From positions 434,001 through 498,000 of the forward strand of contig NZ_JANLGQ010000002.1 of the NCBI RefSeq assembly GCF_026157065.1: a stretch of DNA of 64,000 bases. The letters are read 5' to 3'. This document shows positions 29,894 through 38,670 of this stretch, piece by piece. The stretch is from Enterococcus sp. HY326. Its GTDB lineage: Bacteria; Bacillota; Bacilli; Lactobacillales; Enterococcaceae. The notes beneath the pieces were generated by a model, which did not search any database, was not told the DNA's origin, and saw only the letters and a program-made list of their open reading frames with translations. Every line of letters begins with the position of its first letter. Positions within the stretch are counted from its first letter, which is position 1. The translations under genes and the position numbers were made by a program.

Positions 29894-29929
29894 ATTGTTA
29901 TTCAATTACTACTTGAAAAGAGGAATTTT

Positions 29930-30448
29930 ATGACACAAGAAAATAAATCTGTAGATAAATCTCAGGAACAGAGGATTCCTTGGGACCAATATTTTATGGC
30001 CCAAGCCATTCTGTTAGCTTTGCGCAGTACCTGTAAGCGTCTTGAAGTAGGTGCAACATTAGTTCGTGATAAACGGATTATCGCTGGCGGCTACAATGGC
30101 TCGGTTTCTGGAGATGTCCACTGCATTGACGAGGGCTGCTATATGGTTGATGGACATTGTTTGAGAACGATTCACGCTGAGATGAATGCTCTTTTACAAT
30201 GCGCCAAATTCGGCATTGCCACTGAGGGCGCTGAAATTTACGTCACGCATTTTCCGTGCTTGCCTTGCACGAAGGCCATTTTACAGGCTGGCATTAAGAA
30301 AATTCATTATCTCCATGATTATCATAATGATCCATATGCTCTGGAACTTATTCGACAAGTCGGAGCTGAGGTCAATCAAGTTAAACTGGACAAGAAATAC
30401 TTTTCAAAAATCCGTTTAGGAGTCGAGGAGGATTTTTTTGGGGAATAA
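29930..30448 (+). CDS. comEB: ComE operon protein 2 / dCMP deaminase family
   Basis: A 172-residue zinc-dependent deoxycytidylate deaminase-like enzyme. The zinc ligands lie in IHAEMNALLQ and in HFPCLPCTKAIL (PCxxC). It converts dCMP to dUMP in characterised relatives; its role in competence is doubtful and it may simply share the operon. The RBS is AGAGGAA. The gene ends 11 nt inside comEC, showing tight coupling. Confidence 0.93.
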   Translation: MTQENKSVDKSQEQRIPWDQYFMAQAILLALRSTCKRLEVGATLVRDKRIIAGGYNGSVSGDVHCIDEGCYMVDGHCLRTIHAEMNALLQCAKFGIATEGAEIYVTHFPCLPCTKAILQAGIKKIHYLHDYHNDPYALELIRQVGAEVNQVKLDKKYFSKIRLGVEEDFFGE

Positions 30449-32711
30449 GCTGACAAATTATTGGCTGTTTCCTGTGATTTTTTCGGCTGCTTTAGCGGGG
30501 CTTTTAATTGCACCAAGTCTTTGGCTAGCCGTAGTCACTAGTTATTTATTGATACATTTATGCTGTAAACGCAGTAGGAAGTTATGGCTTCTTGCAATTG
30601 TTTGCAGCTTTTTTTTGTGTAGTTTGACAAGTATTGCGTTGGCTAAAACTAAATTGACTGAAGAAGAGTTAGCGACTAATTGTTTTATAGTTCAAATTCA
30701 ACCAGATAGTATCAAAGTCAATGGGGACTTAGTATCTTTTACCAGCCAAGATCTCTCAACTAAGAAAAACTATCTGACGAGGTTGGTGGTTAAAAGTGAA
30801 GCTGAAAAAGAACATTGGCAGTACTATTCTCAAAATAGTACGCTAACTGTTGAAGGAGAACTCAGTGAGGCGGATGGCCAATGCAATCTAGGAGGGTTTA
30901 ATTACCAAGATTACTTAAAGACAATGGGGCAGGCGGGTATTTTAACGATAGAGACCTACCAAATCAAAGGAGAAAAAGATTCAATTAGTTTAAGTAAAAT
31001 CCGGCGACAATTAATAGTATATCTCCAAAAAACTTTTTCTAAAAAATTACGAAGCTATTTGGAACCACTTATTTTAGGTTACCGACAGCAGAGTTTTCAG
31101 GAATTAAGGAAAGTCTATTCCGGCGTTGGCCTGACCCAATTAATCAGTATGTCGGGTATCCATATTGTCATGATAGCAAACCTATTTTACTGGATAATGC
31201 GTCGTTGCCACCTGTCCATAGAAGCCTCAATTGTTCCTATAGGTGTCTTAGTCTTTTCAATCATGATTCTTTGTGGTGCTGGTATTCCAGTATTGAGAGG
31301 TGGAATAGCCTTCTTATTACAAAGGCTGAAACAATTGTTCAATTGGCAACTGTCAAAGCTAGATTCATTTAGTATCACACTTTTGATAGTTCTAATGCTA
31401 CGTCCCTTAGCGTTTCTTTCACTATCAGGAATTATTTCATTTGCTTTGAGTTTCTTATTGTTGGAACTAAACCAAATTGAATTTGAAACCTTTGCACCTT
31501 TGAAGAGAAACATGATTTTACAAGTTTGTCTAATTCCTATCTTTGCAATTAGCTTCTATCAAATACCGATTTTAGGAGCTTTCTTTAGCGTCCTTTTCTT
31601 TCCGATATTCAAAAACATTCTGTTTCCGTCGCTTCTGTTCTGCCTGCCGGTCAGTCTTTTAAAAGACTTCGCTGTTTTTGGCCTATATCAGGATTTTTTA
31701 GAGTTTTTACTTTTTGCTACTGAAAGTTTTTTAAAAGTATTCTCTGGTTTATCTTTAAGTTTGAGTATCATTAGCTCTGTGATGCTTCTGTTTTTGCTGA
31801 TGTGCAGTCTGCTCTTTATCTTTGTAATAAGAAAGGGAAACTGGCAGCTTGCTATCACCATCCTGTTGATATTACTTTTACCAACTTACAAACATCATTT
31901 TAAAACAGACTACTTTTTTGCATTTGTTGATGTCGGTCAGGGCGACGCCATTTACTTTGAAGCGCCATTTTTACAAGAGACGATTTTAATCGATACAGGA
32001 GGTCGACTGAATTTCTCCAGAGAAGGCTGGCAAGAGCGCCACAGCCAAAGTCCCTCGGAATACAATTTAATTCCCTTTATTCAATCTCGGGGAGTAAAAA
32101 CCATCGACAAATTGATTATTACCCATGCGGATGAAGATCATATGGGAGAAACAAGAAATCTTTTAGAAAACTTCTCAGTCAATGAGCTTTATCTAGCAAA
32201 CGGTGTTCAAAATAATGGGAAAATGCACGACTTTTTAAAAGATTTTACAGCACAAAACGGAAGATTACAACTTGTTCAAGCTGGTGATGTTATTGGCGAT
32301 TATTTCAAATTTCAGATACTGTATCCATCAAAAAATGTCTTAGGAGAAAACAATGATTCATTAGTTTTATGGACGAAGTTACAGGAGCGTTCACTACTTT
32401 TGACTGGTGATCTTGAAGCAGCAGGAGAGCAAGAGCTTTTGGTAAATTATCCAAACTTGTCTGCTGATATTTTGAAAGTCGGCCACCATGGTAGTAAAAC
32501 CTCGACCACTCCGGAATTTGTTAATCAGCTAGAGACAACTGTAGCGATTATTTGCTGTGGGCAAGATAACCGCTTTGGACATCCTCATCCAGAGGTTTTA
32601 GCAACCCTTAAAGACAGTAGGGTGCTGCGTACAGATCGTGATGGCATGATTTATTTTTCAGATGGAAACTTTAATTTGAAGGATATTCAAACAGTCGTTC
32701 AACAGGAATAA
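30438..32711 (+). CDS. comEC: DNA internalization competence protein ComEC/Rec2
   Basis: A 757-residue channel-like protein for single-stranded DNA uptake. It has N-terminal helices and an OB-like ectodomain (about 70-185), the Competence domain with many helices (about 195-490, including GLTQLISMSGIHIVM) and a C-terminal metallo-beta-lactamase domain (about 500-757) with DVGQGDAIYF, THADEDHMG and KVGHHGSKTS metal motifs. The start is TTG 30438 after GAGGAGG, overlapping comEB by 11 nt. Length and domain order are complete, so uptake capacity is not excluded. Confidence 0.93.
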   Translation: MGNKLTNYWLFPVIFSAALAGLLIAPSLWLAVVTSYLLIHLCCKRSRKLWLLAIVCSFFLCSLTSIALAKTKLTEEELATNCFIVQIQPDSIKVNGDLVSFTSQDLSTKKNYLTRLVVKSEAEKEHWQYYSQNSTLTVEGELSEADGQCNLGGFNYQDYLKTMGQAGILTIETYQIKGEKDSISLSKIRRQLIVYLQKTFSKKLRSYLEPLILGYRQQSFQELRKVYSGVGLTQLISMSGIHIVMIANLFYWIMRRCHLSIEASIVPIGVLVFSIMILCGAGIPVLRGGIAFLLQRLKQLFNWQLSKLDSFSITLLIVLMLRPLAFLSLSGIISFALSFLLLELNQIEFETFAPLKRNMILQVCLIPIFAISFYQIPILGAFFSVLFFPIFKNILFPSLLFCLPVSLLKDFAVFGLYQDFLEFLLFATESFLKVFSGLSLSLSIISSVMLLFLLMCSLLFIFVIRKGNWQLAITILLILLLPTYKHHFKTDYFFAFVDVGQGDAIYFEAPFLQETILIDTGGRLNFSREGWQERHSQSPSEYNLIPFIQSRGVKTIDKLIITHADEDHMGETRNLLENFSVNELYLANGVQNNGKMHDFLKDFTAQNGRLQLVQAGDVIGDYFKFQILYPSKNVLGENNDSLVLWTKLQERSLLLTGDLEAAGEQELLVNYPNLSADILKVGHHGSKTSTTPEFVNQLETTVAIICCGQDNRFGHPHPEVLATLKDSRVLRTDRDGMIYFSDGNFNLKDIQTVVQQE

Positions 32712-32783
32712 AGCCAGATGTATTTAACAACTAGTCAAACCTGTATTGTCATGATAGGATAACACATGAGGAAGTGAACTGAT

Positions 32784-33806
32784 GTGAATGTACAACAAGG
32801 TATGAAAGCCATACAGGATAATTTAGAGCAGATTTATCTAATTTTAGGAACTGAAAAATATCTGCAGGATGAAGTGCGACAGGCTTTTTTGAAGAAGACG
32901 CAAGTTGTAGACGAAGCAGATTTAAACTTTGCGGCCTTTGACCTCAGAGAAGACAGACTAGCTGAGGTTATGAATGAAGTAGAGAGCATGCCTTTTTTTG
33001 GTGATCACCGCTTAGTTTTTGTTGAAAACCCTGATTTTTTAACGGGGGCTAAAAATCAAAAAGAACAGGAAAACCTGGCTGAATTTATTGCCTATTTACA
33101 GCAGCCGGTAGAGTCGACAGTGCTGGTGATTTTTGCTCCTTATGAAAAACTTGATGAACGTAAAAAAGTCACCAAGACATTAAAAAAAACGGCTACTTTA
33201 ATTGAAACTAAACCTCCAACTGAAGGGGAGTTGAAAAAGCTGCTACTAGAACTGTTTGCTACAGAACAGATTAGCATCAGTTCAGACAATTTAGAATTGA
33301 TATTGCGTTTGACTGATTTGAGTTTGTCTAAAATCATGGGGGAATTTCAAAAACTTGTTACAAATGTTGGTGCCCATGGTGAAATTACCCAGGAAATAAT
33401 CCAAGATTTAATTCCTAAAACCTTAGAGCATAATATTTTTGATATGACCAATTTTGTTCTGCAGGGAAAAGCTGAGGCGGCGTTGCGGCTTTATGATGAT
33501 TTATTGCTGCAGGGGGAAGAAACAATCAAAATCAACAGCATTTTGATTAGTCAGGTGCGTCTGTATCTACAAACTAAAATTTTAGTGGGTATTGGCTATC
33601 AGCAAGGAAATATTGCCAGCACATTGTCGATTCATCCCTATCGAGTGAAATTGGCGATGCAGGAAGTGCGGCGGTTTCAATTGGAGACTCTAGAAACAAT
33701 CTTTGACCAGTTGGTGGAAAATGACTACCGGTTTAAAACAGGGCAGGGGGATAAGGAAATTCTCTTTCAACTATTTGTCTTAAATACTGTGGGAAAAGTG
33801 AGTTAA
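32784..33806 (+). CDS. holA: DNA polymerase III subunit delta
   Basis: A clamp-loader subunit of 340 residues that opens the beta sliding clamp. Recognisable blocks are IYLILGTEKYLQDEVRQAF, MPFFGDHRLVFVENPDFL and the C-terminal QGEETIKINSILISQVRLYLQ collar region. The start is GTG 32784; the nearby ATG at 32782 would read straight into TGA. It stands after comEC and before rpsT (opposite strand), the standard Firmicute order. Between it and rpsT (33807-34023) I see no convincing gene. Confidence 0.93.
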   Translation: MNVQQGMKAIQDNLEQIYLILGTEKYLQDEVRQAFLKKTQVVDEADLNFAAFDLREDRLAEVMNEVESMPFFGDHRLVFVENPDFLTGAKNQKEQENLAEFIAYLQQPVESTVLVIFAPYEKLDERKKVTKTLKKTATLIETKPPTEGELKKLLLELFATEQISISSDNLELILRLTDLSLSKIMGEFQKLVTNVGAHGEITQEIIQDLIPKTLEHNIFDMTNFVLQGKAEAALRLYDDLLLQGEETIKINSILISQVRLYLQTKILVGIGYQQGNIASTLSIHPYRVKLAMQEVRRFQLETLETIFDQLVENDYRFKTGQGDKEILFQLFVLNTVGKVS

Positions 33807-34023
33807 CCAGAATTTAGATTGAAGTTTAAATTGCTTTGGAAAATAATTTTTTGTTGAAGTGAAAGTAGACTGAAAAAAGCTGATATTTCTTTTGTTAATA
33901 AGGGGATGCAAAATGAATTACCGGCAGAATATGAAGAGTGATGGTTGGCAACCAAAAGCGAGCTTAGATTTTTAGTTGCTTGCCGAGTTACACTTAATCA
34001 TTTTTTAAATAGCTGAGGGTAGC

Positions 34024-34057
34024 AAAAAAGCAATCAATTTTACTTGATTGCTTTTTT
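34024..34057. terminator. Bidirectional terminator between holA and rpsT
   Basis: AAAAAAGCAATCAA (34024-34037) and TTGATTGCTTTTTT (34044-34057) pair around a 6-nt loop. Confidence 0.93.
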
Positions 34058-34064
34058 TTAAACC

Positions 34065-34319
34065 TTATTTAGCTAATTGTTTGCTTAAACGAGATTTGTC
34101 ACGACCAGCTTTGTTCTTATGGATTAATCCTTTAGTCTCAGCCTTGTCGATTGCTGTAACAGCATCTTTATATAGTGCATCTACGTTGTCAGCTCCAGCA
34201 GCAACTGCATCTTCAAATTTCTTGATTGCAGTGCGCATTGCGCTTTTTTGAGATGAATTTTTCGCACCAGCGATTTCGCTTGTACGAACACGTTTGATTG
34301 CAGATTCAATGTTTGGCAT
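34065..34319 (-). CDS. rpsT: 30S ribosomal protein S20
   Basis: An 84-residue basic, helical primary binder of 16S r[18 protein letters not shown], then [24 protein letters not shown] in parts. The open frame continues upstream to 34352, but ATG 34319 follows CGGAGGTGAAAAA and gives the canonical N-terminus. Monocistronic with its own terminator. Confidence 0.97.
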   Translation of the reverse strand: MPNIESAIKRVRTSEIAGAKNSSQKSAMRTAIKKFEDAVAAGADNVDALYKDAVTAIDKAETKGLIHKNKAGRDKSRLSKQLAK

Positions 34320-34424
34320 TTTTTCACCTCCGATAAGTAGGATCTTATGCACGTGGCATAATCAACAGTAATCATTATACCTAAAGGCTGATGTCTTTGC
34401 AATACATGTGACAAGTTTTTTTCC

Positions 34425-36380
34425 TTAACAGTGAAAATTTGCACATTTTTCTAATTTATAGAGCTCACAATTTTGACAATCTTGCGGATTTTTCGGTTGC
34501 TTATCCTGATAATCAGGTGTTTTAATTGTCCGCAACAGACGCAGGCCGTTTAGAATAACTAAAATTGTGCTGCCTTCGTGACCAACGACACCAAGAGGTA
34601 GGCTAATGATTTGGAAAAAGTTTGATAGCACTAGCAACAAAATAACTGCTAATGAGAACACAATATTTTGTTTTACAATTCGCTGTAATTTTTTTGACAG
34701 CTGGTGACTCATCTGTAATTTGCTTAAATCATTTTTGATTAAGACAACATCAGCCACATCCATCGCAATATCGGTTCCTTCTCCCATGGCAATTCCGATT
34801 GAGGACGTCGCAAGGGCAGGGGCATCATTAATGCCATCGCCGACCATGGCGTTGACTTGATAATTTTCTTTTTCAGCAGCAATCAAATTCGTTTTATCTT
34901 CCGGCAAACAATCAGCGTAATATTTTTGAATCCCAATTTCTTTTGCGATAACCTTGGCAGTCCCTTGATGGTCCCCTGTCATCATAGTAGTGTGAACACC
35001 TTGTTGATTAAAATACTGAACGACTTGGCGAGCCTCAGCTTTAGCAACATCAAAGAGGGCAATGACAGCTTGTAGTTGATCCTCTTTGGCTAAGTAGATG
35101 ACTGTTTTTCCGGAATCTTGAAAATAAGTAATCTTATCTAATACTTCTGCTGAGACTTGAGTGCTTTTTGGATCAAAGGCATGCTTACCGATTTTCCATA
35201 AATGGCCATCGATTTCAGCTTGAACACCAAAGCCAGCAATTTCAGTCACATCAACTTGTTTTAACTCTTCAGGTAAGTCAATGATAAAGTGGTCCACAAT
35301 TGCTTCGGCCAGTGGATGGGTCGTTTTAGATTCTAAGGCAACTAGCACATCAATAGCTGTTTTTTTGTCTCCTAAAAACAGGCTATCGGTAACAGTTGGT
35401 TTCCCTCTGGTTAAGGTTCCTGTTTTATCAAAGGCAATTGCTTTTAATTGCGCTAGATTTTCTAAATAGGTGCCGCCTTTAAAGAGCACACCGTTTCTGG
35501 CGCCATTAGAAATGGCCGCCAGAGTTGCTGGGGTTGCCGCTGCAACGAGGGCACAAGGGGAGGCTACAACTAACAGCACCATTCCCCGATAAAAACTTTC
35601 TTGGAAGCTCCAGCCTAATAAAAAATGACTTAAAATAATTGATAGGGGAACCAGAACTAAAACAGCCTTCACATAAATGTTTTCAATCTTTCCAATAAAG
35701 GAAGCGGTTTGTGTGGGTGTATTTTGGGCATCCTCGACTAGCCGAATAATTTTTGCAAACAACGTATCTTCACTAGTTTTAGAAACGCTCATGGTAAAGG
35801 CGTTACCTGTGTTGGTGGTTCCGCCAAAAACTTCTGCGCCAACACTTTTTTCCACTGGCACAGACTCGCCGCTGATGGCTGCTTCGTCAATCGTTGTGCG
35901 TCCTTGAATGATTTCACCATCAATTGGAATAGCCGCACCCTTTGGTACCACAACTTGATCGGCTAAAATTAATTCTGAAACTTCCACTTCTTCGGTTCGG
36001 CCATTTGCCAATAATTTTAGGGCCTTCGTTGGTTTCAATTGCATTAAAGCGGTAATTTCTTTTTTGCTTTTATTGGTCGTATATTCCTCTAAAGCACCGC
36101 TGAGACAAAAGATAAAGGTCAGCATGGCACCTTCAAACCAATTGCCGATAATACAAGCCCCAATTGCAGCTAGCGCCATTAATAAATCGACATTTAAGGT
36201 TTTCTCATGAATGATTTCACTAATTCCTTCAGTGGTTTGTTTCCAGCCTCCAGAAAAAATCGCCACAGCGAAAAACAGCGGATAACTGCCTACTTGTAAC
36301 TTTTCTAAAATAAATCCCAACACCATAAAAACTAAACAGCCGACTGTTGAAAACACAGCTTGCTTTTCTGCTTTTCTCAT
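34425..36380 (-). CDS. P1B-4-type heavy-metal ATPase, probable Fe2+/Co2+ exporter (PfeT/FrvA-like)
   Basis: A 651-residue metal-transporting P-type ATPase. It lacks the N-terminal Cys-rich metal-binding domain of CadA/CopA, has SPC (VVASPCALVAAATPATLAA in part) instead of CPC in the transport helix, and has HEGS in the last helix. SPC with HEGG/S is the hallmark of the P1B-4 group, which exports Fe2+ or Co2+. TGES-type ISGESVPVEK, DKTGTLT and GDGINDAPAL are intact. The C-terminus ends in a Cys/His cluster (CQNC...CANFHC). Fur-like boxes lie upstream. The start follows GAGGAGGAAAATCATC. Iron efflux is the best reading; cobalt or zinc remains possible. Confidence 0.85.
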   Translation of the reverse strand: MRKAEKQAVFSTVGCLVFMVLGFILEKLQVGSYPLFFAVAIFSGGWKQTTEGISEIIHEKTLNVDLLMALAAIGACIIGNWFEGAMLTFIFCLSGALEEYTTNKSKKEITALMQLKPTKALKLLANGRTEEVEVSELILADQVVVPKGAAIPIDGEIIQGRTTIDEAAISGESVPVEKSVGAEVFGGTTNTGNAFTMSVSKTSEDTLFAKIIRLVEDAQNTPTQTASFIGKIENIYVKAVLVLVPLSIILSHFLLGWSFQESFYRGMVLLVVASPCALVAAATPATLAAISNGARNGVLFKGGTYLENLAQLKAIAFDKTGTLTRGKPTVTDSLFLGDKKTAIDVLVALESKTTHPLAEAIVDHFIIDLPEELKQVDVTEIAGFGVQAEIDGHLWKIGKHAFDPKSTQVSAEVLDKITYFQDSGKTVIYLAKEDQLQAVIALFDVAKAEARQVVQYFNQQGVHTTMMTGDHQGTAKVIAKEIGIQKYYADCLPEDKTNLIAAEKENYQVNAMVGDGINDAPALATSSIGIAMGEGTDIAMDVADVVLIKNDLSKLQMSHQLSKKLQRIVKQNIVFSLAVILLLVLSNFFQIISLPLGVVGHEGSTILVILNGLRLLRTIKTPDYQDKQPKNPQDCQNCELYKLEKCANFHC

Positions 36381-36427
36381 GATGATTTTCCTCCTCGTTC
36401 AATAATTTTTTCGATTTCCTCTTTACA

Positions 36428-36455
36428 AATATAGCATATCATATAAAAAGTCTAA
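36428..36455 (-). promoter_or_regulatory. Promoter of the P1B-4 ATPase
   Basis: On the reverse strand, TTAGAC (36455-36450), 16-bp spacer, TATATT (36433-36428) with TGC just before it. A TGATAAT half-site (36457-36463) abuts the -35. Confidence 0.55.
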
Positions 36456-36482
36456 TTGATAATAAAATATCGTAATTGAGAA

Positions 36483-36497
36483 TGAAAGTGATTATCA
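36483..36497. promoter_or_regulatory. Fur-like box proximal to the P1B-4 ATPase promoter
   Basis: TGAAAGTGATTATCA matches the 7-1-7 Fur consensus TGATAATnATTATCA at 12 of 14 positions. It lies within the palindrome AGTGATTATCACT and just upstream of the -35. Confidence 0.5.
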
Positions 36498-36543
36498 CTC
36501 AAGAATGAAATCGTTTATTCATCGTATTGTCGCAAATCACTAA

Positions 36544-36558
36544 CGATAATTATTATCA
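36544..36558. promoter_or_regulatory. Fur-like box distal to the P1B-4 ATPase promoter
   Basis: CGATAATTATTATCA matches TGATAATnATTATCA at 13 of 14 positions and is a near-perfect inverted repeat. The base pattern fits Fur better than PerR (TTATAAT) or Zur (TCGTAAT). Confidence 0.6.
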
Positions 36559-36568
36559 TTTACAATAC

Positions 36569-36597
36569 AAAAAAACCTCTTCTGAAAAGAAGAGGTT
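36569..36597 (-). terminator. Terminator after uppP
   Basis: Reverse strand ACCTCTTCT, a 4-nt loop and AGAAGAGGT, followed by T7. Confidence 0.9.
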
Positions 36598-36609
36598 TAG
36601 ATAAGTAGC

Positions 36610-37452
36610 TTAAAGGACACTTGTAAATAACCAATAACCGAGCACAATAATTCCGAGCACGATTCGGTACCAGCCAAAAACTGTAAAGTCATTACGTTTG
36701 ATATAGTTCATCAAGAAGCGAATGGCAATAATTGAAACAAAATAAGATACGGCTGTGCCGACTAACAAAACGACAATTTCGCCGATGGAGAAACTATTGC
36801 CAGCTGCAATAAATTTCAAAATCTTGTAGCCACTGGCAGCGAACATTGTCGGAATTCCTAGGAAGAAAGAAAACTCCGTCGCTACAAAGCGGGAAGCTCC
36901 AATCATAATGCCCCCCAAGATGGTTGCACCAGAACGAGAGGTTCCGGGAACAAGCGACAGGACTTGGAAAAAGCCAACAATCAAAGCTGCTTTATAGGTG
37001 AAGCGATTTAAATCCGTACACTTCGGTTTTTTTGTTTTATTGATTCTTTCAACAATAATAAAGGCAATCCCATAAATAATCAGGACGATAGCCACACTAA
37101 CAAAGTTTTGGAGATGAGCTTCTAAAAAATCATTAATCAGCAGTCCGATAATACCAGAGGGGATAAATGCAATGACGACTTTACTCCACAAACTCCACGT
37201 ATCTTTTTTCTCAATTTCTGTTTTAGTTTGAGAAAAAGGATTTAACTTATCGAAATAGAGGACAACAACGGCCATTATCGCCCCCAACTGAATGACCACA
37301 TTAAACATGTTCATAAATTCGGCCGACAAATCCATTTTAATGAATTCATCCAGCAAAATTAAATGACCGGTACTACTTATCGGCAGCCATTCGGTGATGC
37401 CTTCAACAATCCCAAAGAAGACTGCTTTAATAATATTTACAAATAAAACCAT
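36610..37452 (-). CDS. uppP: Undecaprenyl-diphosphate phosphatase
   Basis: An integral membrane enzyme of 280 residues (BacA family) that recycles undecaprenyl pyrophosphate for wall synthesis and gives low-level bacitracin tolerance. The active-site region [20 protein letters not shown] is quoted in full at 20 residues, and [13 protein letters not shown] is the second motif. The frame is open to 37605, but ATG 37452 follows AAAGGAATG and gives the standard N-terminus. Eight or so membrane helices. Monocistronic. Confidence 0.95.
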   Translation of the reverse strand: MVLFVNIIKAVFFGIVEGITEWLPISSTGHLILLDEFIKMDLSAEFMNMFNVVIQLGAIMAVVVLYFDKLNPFSQTKTEIEKKDTWSLWSKVVIAFIPSGIIGLLINDFLEAHLQNFVSVAIVLIIYGIAFIIVERINKTKKPKCTDLNRFTYKAALIVGFFQVLSLVPGTSRSGATILGGIMIGASRFVATEFSFFLGIPTMFAASGYKILKFIAAGNSFSIGEIVVLLVGTAVSYFVSIIAIRFLMNYIKRNDFTVFGWYRIVLGIIVLGYWLFTSVL

Positions 37453-37562
37453 TTTTTCATTCCTTTCATCAGGGTAATTATAAATAAGCGAATCAAATAA
37501 CTGAAATACCTTTTCTAGTATACCGATAATCTTGAAAAAAACCAATGCTATTAGAAAAAATA

Positions 37563-37628
37563 AAAAAACTGCCAGCAGGTTTTCCGAAAGGAGACAGTTT
37601 AACACAGCTCATTTACCACCTGCGGCAG
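37563..37628 (-). terminator. Terminator after the histidine phosphatase gene
   Basis: Reverse strand CTGCCGCAGGT pairs with ACCTGCTGGCAG (one bulge) around a loop of about 40 nt, followed by T7. Confidence 0.75.
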
Positions 37629-37642
37629 ATTATCAAATAATA

Positions 37643-38341
37643 TTATTGTAATAGCTCGTGGGAAATTTTTTTGCCCGCTTCAATATGGCTAACATCATTA
37701 ATCCCTTCAATCGAAAATTTACCATTTTCGTAGCTGAGTTTTGTGACCGAGCCATTTTCAATGCCGGTGCCCATCGGCTGCTGATTATCAATCAGACCTA
37801 ATAAAAAGCCAATAGTTAAACCATGGGAGACAACTAAGACATTGCCGCCACCAGCTTTTTCTCGTTTGAAAGCAATATCTTCAAAGCCTGTCCAAACTCG
37901 TTGGCGCAATTGTTCGTAAGTCTCCGCCCAATTGGCAGTATCAGCTTGATAAATAGCATCCGCTACTTCCTTGAAATCCATTTGATTCATTGGTGTGTCT
38001 GGATTAATATCTAAAACTCGGGGAATAATGCCCCACATTTCAGCATCAAAACCGCCTTCAAGGGAACCAAAACACCATTCACGAATACGGGGATCTGTCG
38101 TATAAGGAATTTGACGGCCATTAAAATGTTCTCCCAAAAGGATGCGAGAGGTTTCAATTGCTCGGCCGCTATCAGAAGAATAGGCTTCTTCAAAAGGAAT
38201 CTCCCGCAAACCAAGAGCCGCAAAGTGAATTCCCTGTTGACCTTCTTTGGTTAAAGGCGTATCACACCAGCCTTGAACACGGGTTAATGCATTAAACATT
38301 GTTTTTCCGTGGCGCACAACATATAAAACAGTTTTTGTCAT
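37643..38341 (-). CDS. Histidine phosphatase (phosphoglycerate mutase-like)
   Basis: A 232-residue branch-1 histidine phosphatase: the catalytic VVRHGKTMFN motif at the N-terminus, RVQGWCDTPLTKEG, an SSDSGRAIETS block and the second histidine in VVSHGLTIGFL. It may act on a small phosphate ester; it is not the housekeeping Gpm, whose VRHGESxWN motif differs. ATG 38341 is preceded by CTAGGAGATTTTACC. Its leader region is the 152-bp tandem repeat described separately. Confidence 0.88.
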   Translation of the reverse strand: MTKTVLYVVRHGKTMFNALTRVQGWCDTPLTKEGQQGIHFAALGLREIPFEEAYSSDSGRAIETSRILLGEHFNGRQIPYTTDPRIREWCFGSLEGGFDAEMWGIIPRVLDINPDTPMNQMDFKEVADAIYQADTANWAETYEQLRQRVWTGFEDIAFKREKAGGGNVLVVSHGLTIGFLLGLIDNQQPMGTGIENGSVTKLSYENGKFSIEGINDVSHIEAGKKISHELLQ

Positions 38342-38351
38342 GGTAAAATCT

Positions 38352-38660
38352 CCTAGCTCATTTTAATGTAATAAATTTTTTTGCAAAAATTTAAGTTGAT
38401 TCTCATTCCGTATACCATCCCACTAAGTTGTTTCGCTATGGTGAGTGGTAGTTGTTTGTATTACTGGTTTACGTTTGTTAACTGGAAAAAGTGGGACTAG
38501 CATCCTAACTCATTTTAATGTAATAAATTTTTTTGCAAAAATTTAGGTTTATTTTCGTACGTATACCATCCCACTAGGTTGTTTCGCTATAGTGAGTGGT
38601 AGTTGTTTGTCTTGTTGATTTACGTTTATTGACTGGGAAGAGTGGGACTGGCATCCTAGC
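38352..38660. repeat. Tandem direct repeat, period about 152 bp, two full units
   Basis: Units begin at CCTAGCTCATTTTAATGTAA (38352) and CCTAACTCATTTTAATGTAA (38504), and a third partial unit starts with CCTAGCTCATTT (38655). Each unit contains the inverted repeat AAATTTTTTTGCAAAAATTT, a hairpin formed by TACCA...CACT with AGTG...TGGTA across TTGTTTCGCTAT, and a closing AGTGGGACT complementary to the ATCCCACT at the hairpin base. The units are about 90% alike. Nothing in the segment looks coding. Confidence 0.85.
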
Positions 38661-38670
38661 TCATTTCCAA

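Noticed and set aside
33903-33975. Two tiny ORFs after holA (starting ATG 33910 and ATG 33913 regions, about 11 and 20 codons)
   Set aside because: They overlap each other in different frames, resemble no leader layout, and have no gene directly downstream to regulate.
37453-37605. N-terminal extension of uppP by 51 codons
   Set aside because: ATG 37452 has a good ribosome binding site and the family N-terminus; the extension includes the probable promoter region.
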